Positions 6,581 through 11,829 of a stretch of 11,829 nt of DNA are shown piece by piece. A program made the translations under genes and the position numbers. How positions within the stretch are numbered: the stretch's first letter is position 1; the number at the start of each line of letters is the position of its first letter. Location: positions 1 through 11,829 of the forward strand of contig CAIYXD010000058.1 in the NCBI GenBank assembly GCA_903930085.1, read 5' to 3'. This DNA comes from an uncultured Flavobacteriia bacterium. Its GTDB lineage: Bacteria > Bacteroidota > Bacteroidia > Flavobacteriales_D > Crocinitomicaceae. The notes beneath the pieces are model-generated. The model had not been told where the DNA came from and ran no database searches. It saw only the letters and a list, made by a program, of their open reading frames with translations.

Positions 6581-8599
6581 TTAAAAATGCTTCTTGTAAA
6601 ACCTATGCATAGTAAGGACATGCGGCAAACTAAGACAGGAAATAAATACAAAGAAAGCAGTTATCCAATGGCCATTAAAAGCCTCTAGCCATCCCTTTTC
6701 TATAGAGTAAACCAATCCTGCAAACAAAAATACTGCCCCTGCTGTAAATGGAATTGTCTTTCTAAAGAGACTTTTATTATTTGTCTTCAAACCTTGTTTT
6801 AAATGCGTCCACCCATTGATACTATGTTGTCCGATAAAGTACAATCCAAAAGCAGTTAGTAGTGGCAATTGAATTCCAAGCGCAAGCATTAAAACACACA
6901 GAATTATAGCAGGACGGTGCTCCAAAATCCCCCAAATTAAAGCCAATAGTATCAGAAGATAACTCACAATTTTCCCTGTTTCATTACTCAAGGCGATTTG
7001 TTTTACCTGCATATTGAAGAGAATAAAGTTAGTTTCTGTGACATGGCCAAATAAAATAATGGCAAACAGTAAACAGCCCCAAAACCAACTTTTGACAATT
7101 TTATTTTTTTGAAGCTGCCATTGTTGCAAATCGCCTTGTCCGAAATGCCAAGCGGAGTATATCAGAAATAGTAATAATGCCATGGTTGGAAATACTAGCC
7201 AAAACAGAAGAAATCCTGCAGCTGCTCCAAGATAACGAAGCAGAAATCCGAGTTTAGGGCGGGAATCTAATTTGCCCGCTTCTAGCAGATGGTCTACCGA
7301 TCCGTGCGGAATCCCAACAATTAATAATCCAATGGAGAAAACTACTTGTTGCGCTAAATCAAAAGAATTCGGCGTTTGAATAGCTAAAACCCAAAGTAAA
7401 AAAGTTATAAGTAAAAGTAAAAAAGGTGCGATAGTATTTTTAAAGCGAATAGTAATGTCATACCGCCAAGCCTGCAGAAATGGTATAATTGGAAGGGAAT
7501 ATAAAATAAAAAGTTCTTGTTTTAACGTCGATTTTTCATCCAAAAACTGGAAAACAGTCGCCATTTTATTTTTTTGAAACAATGTTTGAAAGATCAATTT
7601 TCCCATTTGGGGTTTTCTACTTAGAATTAATAAAAGTAATCGGTCGTAAAACACAAACCTCGAAGGCCTTTTAATTGTTTCCAGTTTTTTTCCTTCTAAT
7701 AAACTTTCCGTAATTTTTTCGGCATGTCGCAGCATATTTTTAAAGGCGTAGCCGGTACTTGGTTTCACCGCTCCAGCTCTGCTCCCAATTGCAACTACTC
7801 CAGAAAGGCTTTCTTTCGAGATTGCTGCTGAACTCATTGGAATACAGCCAGTTTCTATATCTATGCGTTTGAATTTTCCAAAACGTCTCGTAATGTATTC
7901 AATTAAAATAGGTTCTGCTTCTGCTGAAGTAATTGCAACTTCTCCAAAGCGCGTTAATTCTACCAATAATTTGGATGGTCCAAAGGGCAAAACGTACACA
8001 AATTGGGTAGATTCCAGTTGATCCACGTCAAAATCCATTAAATCAATGCAATCTGGATCTGATAAAGGTGTTTCTATTTCAATAACATAGCCTAAAAAGG
8101 ACTGTAACAAATGAACTTCGTTCTTTTTTGATGGAAGAAATAGGGGAGGGCGGCTATCGAAAGCTATTGTTGCGTGCAAAATTCCATTTTCTGTTTCTAC
8201 TGTTACGCCATTTTCCGAGGATTGAATTGCTTTCACTTCTGAATGCTGCCGTTCAATCCCATGTTTTTTTAGTATACGTTTTAGCTCGTTGTAAACGTCC
8301 AAACTAGAAATCAGTGAATATTTCATGGTTTTCAACGATTCTGGTTTGTTTTTAATCATCCTAACATTTCCCCATTCGTGGCTTATTAAATGCCCGCATT
8401 GAAATAGATGAAGTTCTTCTGGGGTACTCCAAAAACAATACGTTTTGTCATTTTTTGACTTGGAGTCCGGATCAATAACCACAATTTTTTTTCCATCCAA
8501 TAAACCGCGTTGTTCCATGCGCAGCAACAAAAGACTTGCAGCTGCTCCTGCTCCTGCAAATACGTAGTCAAATTTAGTGTTGGCTATTTGTGCTGACAT
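6581..8599 (-). CDS. Fused lycopene beta-cyclase (CrtY) / Brp-Blh beta-carotene 15,15'-dioxygenase
   Basis: This 672-residue protein joins two enzymes that act in sequence. Residues 1-380 are a CrtY-type FAD/NAD-dependent lycopene cyclase: a dinucleotide-binding loop GAGAAA (16-21), the acid and CFW patch (D44...KTYCFWS, 52-58), VYVLPFGPSKLLVELTRF (201-218), GCIPM (251-255) and AIGSRAGAVKPSTGYAFKN (270-288). Residues 390-672 are a polytopic Brp/Blh dioxygenase with about eight to ten membrane segments. Candidate iron or active-site histidines are H432 (GIPHGSVDH), H485 (AWHFGQGD), H592 (GQHS) and possibly H599; H660 (LPH) is also conserved. The predicted route is lycopene to beta-carotene to retinal in the inner membrane. 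The frame is continuous with no stop between domains. ATG 8599 lies just before the FAD motif. It is transcribed alone, convergent to accC, probably from its own promoter. Activity of both halves is inferred; a carotenoid other than lycopene could be the natural substrate. Confidence 0.92.
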   Translation of the reverse strand: MSAQIANTKFDYVFAGAGAAASLLLLRMEQRGLLDGKKIVVIDPDSKSKNDKTYCFWSTPEELHLFQCGHLISHEWGNVRMIKNKPESLKTMKYSLISSLDVYNELKRILKKHGIERQHSEVKAIQSSENGVTVETENGILHATIAFDSRPPLFLPSKKNEVHLLQSFLGYVIEIETPLSDPDCIDLMDFDVDQLESTQFVYVLPFGPSKLLVELTRFGEVAITSAEAEPILIEYITRRFGKFKRIDIETGCIPMSSAAISKESLSGVVAIGSRAGAVKPSTGYAFKNMLRHAEKITESLLEGKKLETIKRPSRFVFYDRLLLLILSRKPQMGKLIFQTLFQKNKMATVFQFLDEKSTLKQELFILYSLPIIPFLQAWRYDITIRFKNTIAPFLLLLITFLLWVLAIQTPNSFDLAQQVVFSIGLLIVGIPHGSVDHLLEAGKLDSRPKLGFLLRYLGAAAGFLLFWLVFPTMALLLFLIYSAWHFGQGDLQQWQLQKNKIVKSWFWGCLLFAIILFGHVTETNFILFNMQVKQIALSNETGKIVSYLLILLALIWGILEHRPAIILCVLMLALGIQLPLLTAFGLYFIGQHSINGWTHLKQGLKTNNKSLFRKTIPFTAGAVFLFAGLVYSIEKGWLEAFNGHWITAFFVFISCLSLPHVLTMHRFYKKHF

Positions 8600-8639
8600 T
8601 AACCCGTGTTTATGGTGTATATTAAAATGGAATCATTAC

Positions 8640-8671
8640 CAAAGTAATTGTTTCAAATCAATTTAGACAAA
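8640..8671 (-). promoter_or_regulatory. Candidate Bacteroidota promoter of the crtY-blh fusion gene
   Basis: Read on the minus strand, TTTG (8671-8668) is followed after 20 bases by TTACTTTG (8647-8640), a one-mismatch version of TAnnTTTG. This matches the TTTG-N19/20-TAnnTTTG pattern of Bacteroidota promoters. The predicted start of transcription near 8634 leaves a leader of about 35 bases before the ATG at 8599. The leader shows no clear Shine-Dalgarno sequence, as is common in this phylum. Confidence 0.45.
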
Positions 8672-8684
8672 TTTGTTGGAATTA

Positions 8685-8743
8685 TTTTGAGGGAAAATTA
8701 GAAATTAACAGATTGTATTTTTTTGAAAATTAATTTCTCAAAA
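8685..8743. other. Long AT-rich two-part stem-loop between the membrane protein gene and the crtY-blh promoter
   Basis: TTTTGAG (8685-8691) pairs with CTCAAAA (8737-8743), and inside it AAATTAA (8702-8708) pairs with TTAATTT (8730-8736). There is a bulge on one side and a loop of 21 bases. The structure lies 64 bases beyond the stop of the minus-strand membrane protein gene and just upstream of the -33 region of the fusion gene. It could be a weak terminator or an operator-like site; AT-rich sequence also gives such pairs by chance. Confidence 0.25.
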
Positions 8744-8806
8744 GAATATCGAATACATGAAGGATTTTGAGGTTAGTGGGTTAGCATAATATGCAAGTTG
8801 AATTCT

Positions 8807-9364
8807 TCACCAACCAGTTTCGCCCTCTCCTATCTTATAAGTATACTTTTGTCCCATTCCACTGCAAACATAACCGATTACAGTCTCATTTTGAATGATT
8901 CCTTTTGCATCGACATAGGAAAGAGTAATGTAACAATCGCCATTTATATCTATCCAGATTGTTTCGGCTTCCCCATTTTTAAGAACCGCCAAATAGTTGT
9001 TTTCACATCCTTTTATTTTAATATGTTTTATATCCTTTCCAGTATTATTTTCGAACGTTATTCGCATTATTCCAACGAAATAAATTCCAATACCAAAATA
9101 AAAAATCGCAACGGGAATATTTAAAAACAGTAAGCCAATACCGGATTTAATTTTTTTAGGATTTTCAGCTTTAGAAGCTTTTAGTAACAGAATAATTAAA
9201 ACAATGCAGTTTATTGGTAGAGCCAAAAGAAGAAAGAAATAACCAATAAATCCATAAAACAAATCTCCTGTATATATGTAAAGCGCACATATTAGCGAAG
9301 CAATTACAAATGTCACTAGTGCTGTGCGTTTACCAAGAAGATTGTAAAATTTAATTTTCTGCAT
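8807..9364 (-). CDS. Three-helix membrane protein of unknown function
   Basis: I do not recognise a named family. From ATG 9364 the product has 185 residues: three hydrophobic segments (about 14-31, 36-62 and 75-99), with a short Lys-rich link between the second and third, then a soluble beta-rich domain (100-185) with cysteines at 120, 144 and 167. The topology suggests an inner-membrane protein; by the positive-inside rule the N-terminus faces the cytosol and the C-terminal domain the periplasm. A GTG at 9430 in the same frame would add 22 hydrophilic residues. I prefer the ATG because a near-consensus -7 element (TAACTTTC, minus strand, 9399-9392) lies 28 bases upstream of it, which would place the GTG outside the transcript. 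It lies between the TonB receptor and the carotenoid fusion on the same strand, but no functional link is evident. Confidence 0.7.
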   Translation of the reverse strand: MQKIKFYNLLGKRTALVTFVIASLICALYIYTGDLFYGFIGYFFLLLALPINCIVLIILLLKASKAENPKKIKSGIGLLFLNIPVAIFYFGIGIYFVGIMRITFENNTGKDIKHIKIKGCENNYLAVLKNGEAETIWIDINGDCYITLSYVDAKGIIQNETVIGYVCSGMGQKYTYKIGEGETGW

Positions 9365-9458
9365 TCCAACTATTGTTTTTTCCTTGGCATAGAAAGTTAG
9401 ATTATTCTTGTTCTTCTTTGCTGAAGCCACGGTTGAAATTACAAAATATTTCTCACTA

Positions 9459-9484
9459 GAAAAGTTATCCTATTCACACTTTTC
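9459..9484 (-). terminator. Weak hairpin after the TonB-dependent receptor gene
   Basis: GAAAAGT (9459-9465) and ACTTTTC (9478-9484) form a seven-pair stem with a 12-base loop, starting 22 bases downstream of the receptor stop codon on the minus strand. There is no T run after it in the direction of transcription, so termination would be weak or the pairing may be fortuitous. Confidence 0.22.
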
Positions 9485-9505
9485 CTACATTCGCACTACT
9501 TATTT

Positions 9506-11829
9506 TTAAAATTGAATTTTGTACACGACATTCGGGAAAAATCCAAGTTGGTATGTTGTACTGATATTCTTCATTTTAGCATCATAACTTTGAGAGAATA
9601 CATTTTTATGGTTTGTTACATTTTGTAAGTCCAAAGAAAATGTTTGTGCTATTTTTCGTTTAGCACTGTTCAAGGTAAAGCCTGCTTTCAAATCTAAACG
9701 ATAGTAATTAGCATAATAGCTCGAAAATGCGTCCGTTGAAAGTACTTCTCGCTCAATTGCATTTGAGGCGGTTAAATCAATTGGTGTGAATGCTCTTCCT
9801 CCTGCATTAGTAAATTTGATGTCTACCGAAAAACGATTCCGCTTATCTTGTCCAATTTTCCATTCCTTACCAGCTAAAATATTATACACGTACTTTCCGT
9901 TAAATGCTGTATTTCGTTCCACGCCATCACTTCCTGTATAGCTCGAATTGTAAATAGATGCTGTAACCAGTCCGTAATACCCTTTGCTAAAGAATTTCTC
10001 AACCGTAAGTTCCAAACCATAATTTGATCCGGTTCCTGTATTAATTAAACTATCGGTTAAATCTGTTTTGAAAGTTGATCCGGCATTCAACATGGAATAA
10101 CTACTAGAAAAGGAGGTGACTGGTACGTTGTAAATGGATTGGTAATACACTTCCGTTTTAATTCTCCAATCCGCGAATGGCTGGAGATTATATGCTAAAA
10201 CAACGTGGTGACTTTTTGTGAAATCCAAGTTTTTATTGTTGTAAAGAATATTCCCTACCATATCAGTGCTTTGTAAAAAGTAAACATTAATTGGTTGCAA
10301 TTGGGAATGTAATCCATAGCCTAAATTAAAACTGCTTTTACGCGTGGCATTGTAAACCAATCCGACTCTTGGTTCGACGGATGTTGCTTTGTTTAAGAAG
10401 AAGTATTGAGAATGAACACCAGCATTTAAGGTTAATTTACTCGAAATGGCGTATTTCAAATGCGCAAATGCTTGAACTAAATTGGTGCTACTTTGGTAAT
10501 CCCATATTTGTTTTTCAGGCTCAAAAAAATTGGCTTTTGTTTTGTAATAAAGCGTTAAATCAATCAGTTCATCTTGAACACCCGCCTTAAGGAACAACCT
10601 AGAATTAATTTTTAAATTATAATTACTACTTAAAAAATAGGTTGTTTTTGAAACGTTATTCACTTCTCTTGTGAAGATGCTATCCGTCATGTGGTCAAAG
10701 TCATATCCGGTTTGGTTTGTTGCTGAATAATTAATCCCTATGGTAGAAGAAATGAATGATTTTGAATTCAGTTGTTTAAAATGATTGATGCCACCAATTC
10801 CAATTTTACTTGAAAAATCTACTTGGTTTCCGTTGCCATATAAAGTGGAAGAACTTCCTCCACTAATATTTATTGTACTGGTAGCTAAGATTCCAAACAT
10901 GGAGAATTTACCAAATTTAGTATTTCCACTATTTAATTTAAAGGATAAATCCTGGTAAGTAGGCGTTGCAGTTGTTCCGATATCTATACCAACTGCTTGT
11001 GCAATTCCAGCTAAGGAATAACGGTAACCAACTAAATAAGATGCGTCACTTTTTTTACTGAACGGTCCTTCCGTTGTTAATTCCAATCCAGTAATTACTC
11101 CAGCTTGAACGGTTGTTTCCCTTTTTCTATTGTTTCCATTTCTAAATCCAAGATCAAAAACACCGGACGTAGCATTTCCATATTCGGATGGGAAAGCGGA
11201 AGTGAAAAAGTCTGAATTCTTCAATAAATTCGTGTTTATTGCACTAACTGCGCCCCCTGTAGTTCCAACAGATGCAAAATGATTTGGATTCGTTACATTC
11301 ATCCCATCAATTCTCCACAAGACACCAACAGGCGAATTTCCTCGTATCACGATATCATTTCGACTATCGTCCGGCGCGCTCACACCTGCGAAATTTGCAG
11401 CCAAACGTGCTGGATCGCTTCTTCCGCCAGCATAGCGATTTACTTCCTCCATTGAAAATGTGCGCGCACTTACAGTTGCTAATTTATTGATAGATGCTCC
11501 TTTATTTTCGCCTTTTACGACAACTTCATTGAGTTGCTTAAAATCTTCTTCCAGGGCAATGTCGAGAATTACTTCTTTACCAGATGTTACGATAACATTC
11601 GGAATAATTAGGGTTTTATAACCAAAATAACTGATTTTAATTTCATATCTGTCTGGCGGTATTGCTGTTAAGGAATAATTACCAAGAGAATCTGAAATAG
11701 AACCGATCTTTAAGGTGGTTAGTTGAATTGCTGCACCAATTAGCGGCGATTGGGATAGTTTGTCTGTAATATTTCCTCGAATCGTTTGGGTGTTGTTTTG
11801 AGCGAAAGAGAGTAATGGAAGGAAGCAGA
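9506..11829 (-). CDS. TonB-dependent outer-membrane receptor with carboxypeptidase-like regulatory domain, 5' end cut off
   Basis: This is an outer-membrane beta-barrel that would import an unidentified ligand using TonB energy. The frame is open from the stop at 9506-9508 to the last base, giving 773 visible residues; the methionine at 11452 is internal. Numbering from the first visible codon, residues 1-10 (CFLPLLSFAQ) are the end of a signal peptide, so only a few codons are missing. Residues 15-93 form a carboxypeptidase-regulatory-like beta-sandwich (GNITD...DSLGNYSL...YEIKISYFGYKT). They are followed by LNEVVVKG (99-106), often seen before the plug. The plug covers about 115-225 (NDIVIRGNSPVGVLWRIDGMNVTNPNHF). 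The rest is barrel, ending in the aromatic VVYKIQF. It is shorter than SusC-type receptors and no SusD gene follows, so a polysaccharide-utilisation role is unlikely. The substrate cannot be read from the sequence. Confidence 0.92.
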   Translation of the reverse strand, partial: CFLPLLSFAQNNTQTIRGNITDKLSQSPLIGAAIQLTTLKIGSISDSLGNYSLTAIPPDRYEIKISYFGYKTLIIPNVIVTSGKEVILDIALEEDFKQLNEVVVKGENKGASINKLATVSARTFSMEEVNRYAGGRSDPARLAANFAGVSAPDDSRNDIVIRGNSPVGVLWRIDGMNVTNPNHFASVGTTGGAVSAINTNLLKNSDFFTSAFPSEYGNATSGVFDLGFRNGNNRKRETTVQAGVITGLELTTEGPFSKKSDASYLVGYRYSLAGIAQAVGIDIGTTATPTYQDLSFKLNSGNTKFGKFSMFGILATSTINISGGSSSTLYGNGNQVDFSSKIGIGGINHFKQLNSKSFISSTIGINYSATNQTGYDFDHMTDSIFTREVNNVSKTTYFLSSNYNLKINSRLFLKAGVQDELIDLTLYYKTKANFFEPEKQIWDYQSSTNLVQAFAHLKYAISSKLTLNAGVHSQYFFLNKATSVEPRVGLVYNATRKSSFNLGYGLHSQLQPINVYFLQSTDMVGNILYNNKNLDFTKSHHVVLAYNLQPFADWRIKTEVYYQSIYNVPVTSFSSSYSMLNAGSTFKTDLTDSLINTGTGSNYGLELTVEKFFSKGYYGLVTASIYNSSYTGSDGVERNTAFNGKYVYNILAGKEWKIGQDKRNRFSVDIKFTNAGGRAFTPIDLTASNAIEREVLSTDAFSSYYANYYRLDLKAGFTLNSAKRKIAQTFSLDLQNVTNHKNVFSQSYDAKMKNISTTYQLGFFPNVVYKIQF

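Noticed and set aside
7440..7480. A possible assembly error or hidden frameshift joining separate crtY and blh genes.
   Set aside because: The junction region (residues about 375-395) is in one frame, with no stop and no long homopolymer directly at the border, and motifs on both sides are in the same frame. Only reads could exclude an error fully.
8798..9124. A 108-codon plus-strand reading frame antisense to the membrane protein gene.
   Set aside because: It lies almost wholly opposite the minus-strand gene, which has a clear three-helix pattern and a beta-rich domain; the antisense product shows no recognisable motif.
11450..11452. Methionine at 11452 as the start of the TonB-dependent receptor.
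   Set aside because: The same frame continues without a stop to the window edge and encodes the regulatory-like domain and the end of a signal peptide, so this methionine is internal.
1..11829. tRNA or rRNA genes, CRISPR arrays, insertion sequences or phage genes.
   Set aside because: No cloverleaf, regularly spaced repeats, transposase motifs or phage-like genes were seen on either strand.

Overview
The window looks like a chromosomal segment of a Bacteroidota bacterium, most likely of the order Flavobacteriales; a Crocinitomicaceae/Fluviicola-like host is only a guess. The evidence is low GC content, a TAnnTTTG-type -7 promoter element, few Shine-Dalgarno sites, an outer-membrane receptor with a carboxypeptidase-regulatory-like N-terminus, and Bacteroidota-like protein sequences. 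All genes fall into two blocks that converge near position 6500. No RNA genes, insertion sequences or CRISPR arrays were seen.

Left block (1-6473, all + strand) is housekeeping. It starts with the 3' end of an M17 leucyl aminopeptidase whose stop overlaps the start of pdxA (vitamin B6 synthesis). A TACCTTTG promoter element then precedes a DUF177/YceD-like gene with an extreme acidic tail, rpmF (ribosomal protein L32), plsX and fabH. This is the widely conserved yceD-rpmF-plsX-fabH arrangement linking ribosome and lipid synthesis. After a 123-bp gap come accB and accC, the biotin carrier and biotin carboxylase of acetyl-CoA carboxylase. AccC supplies carboxybiotin for malonyl-CoA, and FabH uses malonyl-ACP to start fatty acid chains. 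PlsX passes the finished acyl groups to phospholipid synthesis. A perfect 28-nt palindrome followed by eight T residues terminates the block.

Right block (6581-11829, all - strand) is accessory. Its most notable gene is a 672-residue open reading frame that joins a complete CrtY-type lycopene beta-cyclase to a complete Brp/Blh-type beta-carotene 15,15'-dioxygenase. One polypeptide could therefore turn lycopene into beta-carotene and then into retinal, the chromophore of microbial rhodopsins. It has its own plausible Bacteroidota promoter. Upstream lie an unrecognised three-helix membrane protein and a TonB-dependent receptor whose first few codons are cut off by the window edge; its frame stays open to the last base. 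No rhodopsin or upstream carotenoid gene (crtE, crtB, crtI) is present here.
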